Below, one piece after another: positions 1 through 6,727 of a stretch of 7,269 bases of DNA. Location of the stretch: the NCBI GenBank assembly GCA_903879465.1, contig CAIRLQ010000231.1:1-7269 (forward strand). The letters are read 5' to 3'. The stretch comes from an uncultured Opitutia bacterium. Lineage in GTDB: Bacteria; Verrucomicrobiota; Verrucomicrobiia; Opitutales; UBA953. Under the pieces are notes generated by a model. That model did not search any database, had not been told where the DNA came from, and was given only the letters and a program-made list of their open reading frames with translations. Numbering within the stretch: the stretch's first letter is position 1; each line of letters begins with the position of its first letter. A program made the position numbers and the translations under genes.

Positions 1-51
1 CCTCTTATTAGGGGGCGGCAACCGACTGACAACCGCAGACTTTTCACACCC

Positions 52-1740
52 ATGACCGACGCCCACTCCTGCCGCCAACACTCCGCCGTCGTCGTCGACG
101 GCCCTGATCGCGCCCCCAGCCGAGCCATGCTCCGGGCGGTCGGCTTCACCGACGCCGACTTCAAGAAGCCAGTCGTAGGCATCGCCTCGACCTGGTCGAT
201 GGTCACCCCCTGTAACATGCACATCAATCGGCTAGCGGACGAAGCCGTCAAGGGCGCCGACGCCGCGGGCGGCAAGGCGGTCATCTTCTGCACCATCACC
301 GTCTCGGACGGCATCTCCATGGGCACCCCCGGCATGCGCTACTCGCTGGTCTCCCGGGAAATCATCGCCGATTCCATCGAGGCCGTGACCGGCGCCGAAG
401 GCTTCGACGGCCTCGTCACCATCGGGGGCTGCGATAAGAACATGCCCGGTTGCGCCATGGCCATGGCCCGCCTCAACCGCCCTTCCGTCTTTGTTTACGG
501 TGGCACCATTGTCCCCGGCCTGCACCGAGGGCAGTCGGCCGACATCGTTACGGTTTTCGAAGCCGTCGGTAAGCACGCCGGCAAGCAGATCGGCGAGAGC
601 GAGCTCCGGGAAATCGAAGTCTGTTCGATTCCGGGCGAAGGCTCGTGCGGCGGCATGTACACCGCCAACACCATGGCGTCCGCCATCGAAGCCCTCGGCC
701 TCAGCCTGCCTGATAGCTCCGCGCAGCTGGCAAACTCCCAAGCCAAACTCGCCGACTGTGAGCGCGCGGGCAAAGCCGTGCTGGAACTGATCAAGCGCAA
801 TATTCGCCCGTCGGATATCCTCTCGCTGGCCGCATTTGAGAATGCCATCACCGTCGTTATTGCGCTGGGCGGCTCCACCAACGCCGTGTTGCACCTCATT
901 GCGATGGCCCATTCCGCAGGCATCAAACTCACGCTTGAAGACTTCGAACGCGTCGGCCGCAAAGTCCCAGTGCTCGCCGACCTCAAGCCCAGCGGTAAAT
1001 ATAACATGGCCCACTTCGTGCGTATCGGCGGCCTCCAGCCGCTACTCAAGATGCTTCTCGATAAAGGCCTCCTCCATGGCCACTGCATGACGGTGACGGG
1101 CAAGACCGTCGCCGAAAATCTCGCGAATGTCGGTAGCTACGCCGCCGATCAGGACGTCGTGCGCCCCTTCTCGAATCCGATCAAGCCCGACAGCCACCTG
1201 CGCATCCTGCGCGGCAATCTCGCCCCGCTGGGCTCGGTTGCCAAGATCTCCGGCAAAGAAGGCAACGCGTTTACCGGCAAGGCCATCGTCTATGAATCCG
1301 AAGAGGCCTCCCTGCGCGGCATCCTCGACGGCGAAGTGAAAGACGGCCACGTCATCGTGATCCGCAACGAAGGCCCCAAGGGCGGCCCCGGCATGCGCGA
1401 GATGCTTGGACCCACGAGCGCCGTCATGGGCAAAGGCCTCGGCAAGACCGTCGCGCTCATCACCGACGGACGTTTCTCGGGCGGCTCGCACGGCTTCGTC
1501 GTCGGCCACATCACCCCGGAAGCGGCGGTCGGCGGCGTGCTCGCGGTCGTGCAGAACGGCGACACCATCACCATCGACGCGCAGAATAACGAGATCAACC
1601 TGGTCGTACCGGCGGAGGAAATCGCCCGACGTCTCAAATCCTGGAAGGCCGAACCCTGCAAAGAAAAGCGTGGTACGCTGGCGAAGTACGCCAAACTCGT
1701 TTCGTCGGCCTCCGACGGCGCCATCACGGACGGAGACTGA
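52..1740 (+). CDS. ilvD: Dihydroxy-acid dehydratase (IlvD)
   Basis: This enzyme removes water from 2,3-dihydroxy-isovalerate and 2,3-dihydroxy-3-methylvalerate to give the 2-keto acids, a late step of valine, isoleucine and (through ketoisovalerate) leucine and pantothenate synthesis in the cytoplasm. The 562-residue length is normal for the family. The three expected Fe-S cluster cysteines are visible: C54 in TPCNMH, C127 in GGCDKNMPGC and C199 in GEGSCGGMYTANTM. D86, D128 and K129 sit where the family binds Mg2+ (the lysine is carbamylated in studied members). GPKGGPGMREM (441-451) and GRFSGGSHG (473-481) are classic signatures; S476 is the likely catalytic base. The ATG at 52 is the furthest upstream start, and the family-like sequence begins around residue 23 (SRAMLRAVG), so the first 20 residues could be shorter in reality. 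No Shine-Dalgarno motif precedes it. No other ilv gene is in the window, and an intrinsic terminator follows directly, so it ends its own transcript. Confidence 0.97.
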   Translation: MTDAHSCRQHSAVVVDGPDRAPSRAMLRAVGFTDADFKKPVVGIASTWSMVTPCNMHINRLADEAVKGADAAGGKAVIFCTITVSDGISMGTPGMRYSLVSREIIADSIEAVTGAEGFDGLVTIGGCDKNMPGCAMAMARLNRPSVFVYGGTIVPGLHRGQSADIVTVFEAVGKHAGKQIGESELREIEVCSIPGEGSCGGMYTANTMASAIEALGLSLPDSSAQLANSQAKLADCERAGKAVLELIKRNIRPSDILSLAAFENAITVVIALGGSTNAVLHLIAMAHSAGIKLTLEDFERVGRKVPVLADLKPSGKYNMAHFVRIGGLQPLLKMLLDKGLLHGHCMTVTGKTVAENLANVGSYAADQDVVRPFSNPIKPDSHLRILRGNLAPLGSVAKISGKEGNAFTGKAIVYESEEASLRGILDGEVKDGHVIVIRNEGPKGGPGMREMLGPTSAVMGKGLGKTVALITDGRFSGGSHGFVVGHITPEAAVGGVLAVVQNGDTITIDAQNNEINLVVPAEEIARRLKSWKAEPCKEKRGTLAKYAKLVSSASDGAITDGD

Positions 1741-1762
1741 TCGTCTCGTATGCAGTTCTTTG

Positions 1763-1794
1763 AAGGGCGGGCGTCGCGGCGACCCGCCCTTTTT
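1763..1794 (+). terminator. Rho-independent terminator after ilvD
   Basis: A nine-base stem AAGGGCGGG (1763-1771) pairs perfectly with CCCGCCCTT (1783-1791). The loop can extend the stem with TCGC (1774-1777) and GCGA (1779-1782). The T run 1790-1794 follows, then G and four more T. It lies 23 nt after the ilvD stop. The opposite strand lacks a T tract at its end of the hairpin, so it should work in the + direction only and should separate ilvD from pgi. Confidence 0.93.
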
Positions 1795-1828
1795 GTTTTG
1801 TGCGGCTGACCCGGGGGCCCTTCCGATG

Positions 1829-1856
1829 TTGCCAAGCCCTTAGGCGGGCGGAAAAT
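1829..1856 (+). promoter_or_regulatory. Candidate sigma70-type promoter for pgi
   Basis: TTGCCA (1829-1834, five of six matches to TTGACA) and GAAAAT (1851-1856, four of six matches to TATAAT) are separated by 16 nt. They lie between the ilvD terminator and the pgi start. Transcription would begin about 1862-1864, only a few bases before the GTG at 1866, so the message would be almost leaderless. This is a match by eye in a high-GC genome and is only suggestive. A promoter is expected in this gap because the terminator isolates pgi from ilvD. Confidence 0.35.
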
Positions 1857-1865
1857 ACCCGTCTC

Positions 1866-3443
1866 GTGGAAAACTCGTTTGATCATTTCCGGAAGCACCT
1901 CCTGAACTTCCCGCAACTCGGCATCGCGCTCGATTTCAGCCGCGCCCCAGCCCCGATGGGCTTCGAGGCCAGCATGGCAGCCGCGATGTCGCAGGCTTTC
2001 GCCGATATGGCGGCCTTGGAAAAAGGTTCCATCGCGAATCCCGACGAGAAGCGGATGGTCGGCCACTACTGGTTGCGCGCGCCTGAACTCGCCCCGAACG
2101 CGCAGATCACCGCGGAAGTAAAAACAGCGATCACCGCGATCCAGGACTTCGCCCAGAAAATTCATACCGGTCAGCTCAAAGGAGCAGCCGGGAAATTCAC
2201 TGACCTGCTTTGCATCGGCATCGGCGGCTCGGCTCTCGGTCCGCAATTCGTGGCGGATGCGCTCGGCGGCAAGACGGACAAACTCTGCGTCCATTTCATC
2301 GATAACACCGACCCCGACGGCATTGATCGCATCTTTGACACTTTGGGCAACCGGCTTGGCACCACGCTCGCGATCGTGACATCGAAATCTGGGAGTACGC
2401 CAGAGCCGCGCAACGGCCAGATTGAGGCCGCCCTCCGCTGGAAGCAGGTCGGCCTGTCATTTGCGCAGCATGCCGTCGCCGTCACCGGCGAAGGCAGTCA
2501 ACTCGACAAGGTTGCGGTCGCCGAAAAGTGGCTCGGCCGCTTCCCTATGTGGGATTGGGTCGGCGGACGAACGAGCGAGATAGGACCCGTCGGCCTCCTG
2601 CCGGCGGCCTTACAAGGCATCGACATCATCGGCATGCTCAAGGGCGCCCGCGAGATGGATGCGCTCACCCGTGTACCGGACGCCCTCATGAATCCGGCGG
2701 CTCGCCTGGCACTCGCCTGGCACCACCTCACGGAAGGTCGCGGCTCTAAGGCCATGGTCGTACTTCCCTACAAAGACCGTCTGATCCTCTTTTCGCGCTA
2801 CCTACAGCAGCTTGTGATGGAATCCCTAGGCAAGGAACTGGACCTCCAAGGCCGCAAGGTCCTCCAAGGCCTTACCGTCTATGGTAATAAAGGCTCCACC
2901 GACCAGCACGCCTACGTTCAACAGCTACGCGATGGTGTGAATAACTTTTTCGCCGTATTCATTGAGGTTCTCAAGGACCGGGAAGGCCCCTCGATTGAAG
3001 TCGAACCGGGCGTTTCCTCGGGCGACTACCTCCAATGCTTCTTACTTGGGACCCGTGAAGCCCTTTCCGGGAGCGGCCGTGCCAGCATTACCCTGACCAT
3101 CAAGGAGGTGGACCCCCATTCCGTCGGCATGCTGATTGCCCTATTCGAACGAGCGGTCGGTCTGTATGCCAGCCTCCTGGGCATCAATGCCTACCACCAG
3201 CCGGGCGTTGAAGCGGGGAAAAAAGCTGCTTCAGATACGCTTAAAATAAGGGCCCAAGCCATCGCCATCCTTGCTAGGAATAAGGGGAAACCCCTCAACG
3301 CGACTCAGGTTTGCGAGCAAATTGACCTTGTGGGAAAAGAGGAACTGGTGTTTAAAGTACTCCTGCACGTCGCATCGAACCCCGGTCCTGTTTCACACCA
3401 GGATAACCTCGATCCCAGCAAAATCCTCTTTAGCCATTCTTAA
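1866..3443 (+). CDS. pgi: Glucose-6-phosphate isomerase (Pgi)
   Basis: Pgi interconverts glucose-6-phosphate and fructose-6-phosphate in glycolysis and gluconeogenesis. In a 525-residue protein I see the sugar-phosphate loops GIGGSALG (118-125) and SKSGST (173-178), the signature WDWVGGRTSE (229-238), the catalytic-type glutamate in MESLGKE (E319), the ring-opening histidine in GSTDQHAY (H348), and YHQPGVEAGK ending in the conserved lysine K452. The classic signature has D or N where this protein has H444. GNKGSTDQHA is the form I know from cyanobacterial-type enzymes. About 70 residues follow K452, a helical and possibly winged-helix-like extension. The reading frame is open back to a GTG at 1800, but that start lies next to the terminator T tract and adds 22 residues without family character. 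The GTG at 1866 puts SFDHFRKHLL at the normal N-terminus, so I prefer it. No Shine-Dalgarno motif is visible at either start. Confidence 0.93.
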   Translation: MENSFDHFRKHLLNFPQLGIALDFSRAPAPMGFEASMAAAMSQAFADMAALEKGSIANPDEKRMVGHYWLRAPELAPNAQITAEVKTAITAIQDFAQKIHTGQLKGAAGKFTDLLCIGIGGSALGPQFVADALGGKTDKLCVHFIDNTDPDGIDRIFDTLGNRLGTTLAIVTSKSGSTPEPRNGQIEAALRWKQVGLSFAQHAVAVTGEGSQLDKVAVAEKWLGRFPMWDWVGGRTSEIGPVGLLPAALQGIDIIGMLKGAREMDALTRVPDALMNPAARLALAWHHLTEGRGSKAMVVLPYKDRLILFSRYLQQLVMESLGKELDLQGRKVLQGLTVYGNKGSTDQHAYVQQLRDGVNNFFAVFIEVLKDREGPSIEVEPGVSSGDYLQCFLLGTREALSGSGRASITLTIKEVDPHSVGMLIALFERAVGLYASLLGINAYHQPGVEAGKKAASDTLKIRAQAIAILARNKGKPLNATQVCEQIDLVGKEELVFKVLLHVASNPGPVSHQDNLDPSKILFSHS

Positions 3444-3461
3444 CACCTTCCCCACTACGCC

Positions 3462-4397
3462 ATGAACAAGAAGCTCAATGCTTTCCTTCGCATCTTAACC
3501 GTCGGCGCTGCTATCGCCGCTGTTGTTTTCGCCTTCCTCCTAAAAGGAAAAATGGATGTTGCCCTGAAGAACACCGCCTGGGCCACCGACCATCCCGAGG
3601 TCAAGGCCGGCAAAGATTTCGACGCACGCATGGCGTCCCTCGCCACATTACCCGCCCTCATTGATGGTAAGCGCAAGGCCATCGTTGAACTCGAAACGGC
3701 GAAGAAAGAGCTCCAAGCTGACGTCGCGGACAAAAAGACCAAAATCGAAGGTCTCTCTGCCCAGAATACCACCCTCGAAGCCGAGCGCACCGACCTCATC
3801 CGCAAAAACGGGGAAATGACCACCCAGCTAACCGACGCCAACAGCAAGAAAGACGGCGCCGTCGCCGAACTCGCTACCTCCAAGGAAGAACTCGTGAAGG
3901 AAAAGGAGAAAACGGCCGCCATGTTCAGCAAGGAACAACTCGCCGAAATCGAAGCCAAGGCTACCAAGGCCGACGAAAAGGCCTCGGCCCTCCTAGGCAA
4001 ATACGTCGCCCTTCATACCAAGACAGCCATGGCTATGGAAAACTCTGCTCCTTTCGGATTCCAGCGCGACCCCTTCGGCGAAGCCCCGGCCAAAATCGAT
4101 GGTGCTCCTGCCACCGTGGTCGTTGAAGCTACCAGCGAAACCATGGTAGCTAAACTTGTCGCCGTCGACTCCAAGTCAGGCATCGTCGCCCTCTCGGTCG
4201 GAGAGAGCAGTGGCATTAAGGAAAAATCCCTCTTTGAAGTCCGCCTCGAGGGCAAGAAAGTCGGTAAGGTTCAGATTTCTTTCGTAAAGGGCTCTCTTTC
4301 CTTCGCCCAGATTCAACCTGACTCCGACGTCAGTGCCTTCAACACCGGCAAGATCGTATCACTCGTGCCATCGACCAAGGCCATCAGCAACCAATGA
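3462..4397 (+). CDS. Membrane-anchored periplasmic coiled-coil protein, unknown function
   Basis: I do not recognise a named family for this 311-residue protein. Residues 1-8 are basic (NKK), followed by one hydrophobic segment at about 9-27 (ILTVGAAIAAVVFAFLL) and then KGK. This is consistent with a single N-terminal membrane anchor with the rest in the periplasm. Residues about 68-178 are rich in K, E, A and L with heptad-like spacing, predicting a long coiled coil. A proline- and glycine-rich linker (about 195-216) leads to a beta-rich C-terminal domain (about 218-305). There the pattern GIVALSVGESSGIKEKSLFEV, then KKVGKVQI, then TGKIVSLV resembles SH3-like barrels in envelope proteins, in which a glycine-rich GVK.G..F.V stretch precedes an IG.V.V strand. 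It begins 18 nt after pgi with no terminator between, and its last bases overlap the next gene (ATGA, 4394-4397). Function is unknown; a structural or assembly role in the envelope is inference. Confidence 0.85.
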   Translation: MNKKLNAFLRILTVGAAIAAVVFAFLLKGKMDVALKNTAWATDHPEVKAGKDFDARMASLATLPALIDGKRKAIVELETAKKELQADVADKKTKIEGLSAQNTTLEAERTDLIRKNGEMTTQLTDANSKKDGAVAELATSKEELVKEKEKTAAMFSKEQLAEIEAKATKADEKASALLGKYVALHTKTAMAMENSAPFGFQRDPFGEAPAKIDGAPATVVVEATSETMVAKLVAVDSKSGIVALSVGESSGIKEKSLFEVRLEGKKVGKVQISFVKGSLSFAQIQPDSDVSAFNTGKIVSLVPSTKAISNQ

Positions 4398-4561
4398 GCC
4401 TGCGCCTCCTCTCCTCTCTCGTTATTTTAGCCTGCCTGCTGGGCTTGGCTGGCTGTGAGACAGTCGAGAAGCCCTCTGATTCGATGCTACCTCAGTCCGC
4501 TCCCGCCAGCTGGCAGGGCGGCCTGCCCGGAGTCTCGACTCCTGGCAGCGGTTTCCGCTGA
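4394..4561 (+). CDS. Small lipoprotein, 55 residues, unknown function
   Basis: A short frame fills exactly the space between the coiled-coil gene and rsmI. Its ATG overlaps the upstream stop (ATGA, 4394-4397), and its TGA (4559-4561) shares one base with the rsmI ATG. The product begins MSLRLL and has a hydrophobic core (SLVILACLLGLAG). A lipobox L18-A19-G20-C21 directs lipidation and cleavage before C21, leaving a mature peptide of about 35 residues. The residue after the cysteine is glutamate. In enterobacteria aspartate at that place retains lipoproteins in the inner membrane; whether glutamate does so here is unknown. The mature part is short, proline- and glycine-rich and has no domain; SAPASWQGGLPG is its most distinctive stretch. 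The lipobox and the exact overlaps make it a convincing gene despite its size. It is probably translationally coupled to its neighbours and may work with the coiled-coil protein upstream. Confidence 0.85.
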   Translation: MSLRLLSSLVILACLLGLAGCETVEKPSDSMLPQSAPASWQGGLPGVSTPGSGFR

Positions 4562-5289
4562 TGCACCCGGCCCATGATGGTCCGATCAGCCGCCCCGCCG
4601 GGGCGACAGGTCGACTTTGGGTCGTAGCCACTCCGTTGGGCAATCTGGGTGATATCACTGTCCGCGCCCGCGAGACCATTGCACAATGTGATGCCGTGGC
4701 CTGCGAAGACACCCGCGTCACCGGCGGGCTGCTTCGACACCTGGAAATCTCCAAGCCGATGCTCGCCTACCACGAGCACAACGAAAAGGAAGTTGCCGTG
4801 CAGATCGCCGAGCGCATCGCCGGCGGCGCCCAGATCGCCCTCATTACCGACGCAGGCACACCTGGTATCAGCGACCCGGGATTCCGCGTCACCCGCGAAT
4901 GCCGGCGGCGCGGCCTGACGGTCACCCCTCTTCCTGGACCATGTGCGATTGTCGCCCTGCTCTCTGCGTCCGGCTTGCCGACCAATGCCTTCCGCTTCGT
5001 AGGGTTCCTGCCACCCAAATCCGCCGCCCGCCGCCGGTTTCTGGAATCCATTAAAAGCGCCGATGAAACCATCGTTTTGCACGAATCCTGCCATCGCATC
5101 AGCGACTTCCTGGATGAGATGCTCGAGGAACTCGGCCCGCAGCGCGTCGTCTGCGTCGGCCGCGAAATGACCAAGCTTCATGAGACCATCCGCACCTCCG
5201 CATTGGTCGAATTGGTGCCGGCGATGAAGGCCGGGTCGCTAAAAGGCGAGTTCACCGTGGCGATCGCCCCGGTTGACTTCGTGCTCTGA
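4561..5289 (+). CDS. rsmI: 16S rRNA (cytidine1402-2'-O)-methyltransferase RsmI
   Basis: RsmI uses S-adenosylmethionine to methylate the 2'-hydroxyl of C1402 in the decoding centre of 16S rRNA. Family motifs run in the expected order: LWVVATPLGNLGDIT (19-33), CEDTRVTGGLL (48-58), ITDAGTPGISDPGF (95-108), PLPGPCAIVALLSASGLP (123-140), GFLPPKSAARR (148-158), LHESCHRI (173-180), VGREMTKLHE (199-208) and KGEFTVAI (228-235). The tetrapyrrole-methylase fold is therefore complete. At 242 residues it is shorter than the 286 of E. coli, because the helical C-terminal tail after KGEFTVAI is absent. The ATG at 4561 gives about 17 residues before the first conserved strand and overlaps the lipoprotein stop by one base. 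The next in-frame possibilities would cut into the fold, so I keep it. No Shine-Dalgarno motif is seen, and translation probably relies on coupling. Confidence 0.95.
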   Translation: MHPAHDGPISRPAGATGRLWVVATPLGNLGDITVRARETIAQCDAVACEDTRVTGGLLRHLEISKPMLAYHEHNEKEVAVQIAERIAGGAQIALITDAGTPGISDPGFRVTRECRRRGLTVTPLPGPCAIVALLSASGLPTNAFRFVGFLPPKSAARRRFLESIKSADETIVLHESCHRISDFLDEMLEELGPQRVVCVGREMTKLHETIRTSALVELVPAMKAGSLKGEFTVAIAPVDFVL

Positions 5290-5339
5290 CTCTTATCGCG
5301 GTTGACCAAAGCGGTCGGTCCGACGCATCCTATCAGCCA

Positions 5340-5951
5340 ATGGCGGGTTTCGACGACAGTCTGGTCCGCGAGTATTTCGAAATGAACGGTTTCTTCGTGC
5401 GGCAATCCCGCAAGTACGCCGTTCAGTCGCGAAGGAAGCGCGCCGACGAGGAGGGTGACCTGCTGGTCATCAATCCCGCCCCCCGTCGTGACACCGAGGC
5501 GCCCTTCCAGCTCTTCAGCTCGGACCTACCGTCCATCGCTGCCGCCGTGGTCGCCGTGAAAGCCTGGCATACCACCAAGGCCATCACCCCGACGATGATC
5601 AAGAAAGGCGACCTGCTGGAGTTCGTCCGCAAGGAAGCCGTGGAAGCCGCCCAAGAAGCGTTCGCCGACCTGACGCCCACCGAAGGAGCACCGCTGGCCA
5701 AAATCCTCGTGTTGCCGGGCATCCCCGCCCAAGAGCCGCAACGCTCCGAGAGCATCACCCTGCTAAGGGAAAGCGGCGTCGACCATGTCCTTACCTTTCG
5801 GACAATCCTGGAGAACCTCGTGCAGGCGGTGGAATCCAATCAGAGCTACGCGAAATCCGACACCTTGCAGTTGCTTCGGCTGCTCCGCGTCTACGATATG
5901 GTCAAGGCCGCCCAACTGGAACTATTCGGCTCAGGCAACTCTCAGAAGTGA
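5340..5951 (+). CDS. Conserved-looking hypothetical protein upstream of lpxA
   Basis: I cannot assign this 203-residue protein to a named family. It has no signal peptide or membrane segment, so it is probably cytoplasmic. The N-terminus pairs a helix (DSLVREYFEMNGFFVRQ, 6-22) with a basic patch (residues 21-35, ending RRKRAD) and a strand EEGDLLVINP (37-46). Another strand and turn follow at about 69-80 (AVVAVKAWHTTK). This order recalls the PD-(D/E)XK nuclease core (E11, D40, K74), but the acidic residue normally two before the lysine is alanine (A72). It would thus be a degenerate or unrelated fold. Residues 91-110 and 153-197 are predicted helical, and KILVLPGIP (121-129) is a strand. The gene starts after a 50-nt gap with no terminator and overlaps lpxA by four bases (GTGA, 5948-5951). 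That suggests shared expression with lipid A synthesis. Any function is speculative. Confidence 0.82.
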   Translation: MAGFDDSLVREYFEMNGFFVRQSRKYAVQSRRKRADEEGDLLVINPAPRRDTEAPFQLFSSDLPSIAAAVVAVKAWHTTKAITPTMIKKGDLLEFVRKEAVEAAQEAFADLTPTEGAPLAKILVLPGIPAQEPQRSESITLLRESGVDHVLTFRTILENLVQAVESNQSYAKSDTLQLLRLLRVYDMVKAAQLELFGSGNSQK

Positions 5952-6727
5952 TTCACCCCACCGCCCAGATTCATCCCTCCGCCCTCCTTGGCGACCAAGT
6001 CGAGGTGGGGCCGTATGCCGTGATCGAGGCCAACGTGAAGATCGGCCGCGGATGCCGCATCGCCGCGCAGGCGATTATCAAAACGGGAGTCGAACTGGGC
6101 GAAGGCGTAGTGGTTGATCATTTCGCCGTCGTGGGCGGCGATCCGCAGGACCTTTCCTTTGATCGCGCCCTCCTGTCTGGCGTACGTATCGGAGCGCGCA
6201 CAGTGATTCGCGAACATGCCACCCTCCATCGTGCCACGAAGCCAGGCGCCCAGACGCTCATCGGCGCGGACTGCCTCCTCATGGCAGGGGCGCACGTCGC
6301 GCACGACTGCGTGCTCGGCGATGCGGTCATCCTCGCCAACGGCTGCATGCTGGGCGGACACGTGCAGGTGGGCGATAAAGCCTTCATCAGCGGCGGCGTC
6401 GCCGTGCATCAATTCTGCCGGATCGGCGGCGGCTCGCTGACCTCCGGGAACGCCGTAATCACCGAAGACGTCCCGCCCAACGGCCTGGCGCACGGCCGCA
6501 ATCTCCTCGCAGGACTCAACCTCATCGGCTTGCGCCGACGCTCCGTCCCGGCTCCGGCAGTCGCCGAGCTTAAGCGCGCCTATCACGCCGTGTACGCGAC
6601 CTTCGGCGCCTGCCCGACACTTGCGCAGAAGGCCCTGGACGAGGGCGACTACCAGACCTCCGAAGCGCGCGACTTCCTCAACTTCTTCCTCGGCGGCAAG
6701 CGCGGACGCTTCGCCTCACCCGAATGA
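5948..6727 (+). CDS. lpxA: UDP-N-acetylglucosamine acyltransferase LpxA
   Basis: LpxA transfers a 3-hydroxyacyl chain from acyl carrier protein to the 3-hydroxyl of UDP-GlcNAc, the first step of lipid A synthesis in the cytoplasm. The 259 residues show a left-handed beta-helix of hexapeptide repeats (IHPTAQIHPSALLGDQVEVG onwards). Aligned by eye to E. coli, PQDL (66-69) carries Q67 and D68 (Q73, D74), AHVAHDC (115-121) carries the catalytic base H119 (H125), GGH (136-138) matches H144, and AVHQFCRIG (152-160) matches H160/Q161. G167 falls at the place of the E. coli acyl-length ruler G173, where glycine allows a longer chain. S70 replaces the usual lysine in DLK (K76), and N185 stands near E. 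coli H191. The C-terminal helical domain ends DFLNFFLGGKRGRF, as in the family. The start is the GTG at 5948 overlapping the preceding stop; MIHPTA is a typical N-terminus. No lpxC, lpxD or fabZ neighbour is in the window. Confidence 0.95.
   Translation: MIHPTAQIHPSALLGDQVEVGPYAVIEANVKIGRGCRIAAQAIIKTGVELGEGVVVDHFAVVGGDPQDLSFDRALLSGVRIGARTVIREHATLHRATKPGAQTLIGADCLLMAGAHVAHDCVLGDAVILANGCMLGGHVQVGDKAFISGGVAVHQFCRIGGGSLTSGNAVITEDVPPNGLAHGRNLLAGLNLIGLRRRSVPAPAVAELKRAYHAVYATFGACPTLAQKALDEGDYQTSEARDFLNFFLGGKRGRFASPE

Noticed and set aside
232..1014. Long open frame of 260 codons on the minus strand inside ilvD
   Set aside because: It is antisense to an unmistakable ilvD and its product is rich in G, A, D, R and H, as expected from the complement of GC-rich codons. 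There is no domain and no neighbour on that strand.
1800..1865. Upstream GTG at 1800 as the start of pgi
   Set aside because: It begins beside the terminator T tract and adds 22 residues (RLTRGPFRCC...) that do not look like the family's N-terminus.
1290..2294. Minus-strand open frame of 334 codons spanning ilvD, the terminator and pgi
   Set aside because: It crosses two real genes and a terminator, has low-complexity composition and no recognisable motif. It is a by-product of high GC.
2843..2871. 11-base direct repeat CCTCCAAGGCC at 2843-2853 and 2861-2871
   Set aside because: It lies inside pgi, is out of any array, and is explained by two Leu-Gln-Gly codon runs.
4492..5181. Minus-strand open frame of 229 codons over rsmI
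   Set aside because: It is the antisense shadow of a complete rsmI and has no motif of its own.
5304..5324. Small inverted repeats GACC/GGTC and GTCGG/CCGAC in the rsmI downstream gap
   Set aside because: The stems are only four to five bases and no T tract follows, so this is not a terminator. It is likely chance.
5302..5331. Promoter-like TTGACC (5302-5307) in the gap before the 203-residue gene
   Set aside because: The -35 match is good, but no convincing -10 lies at a normal distance (CATCCT at 5326-5331 matches only three of six). Too weak to annotate.
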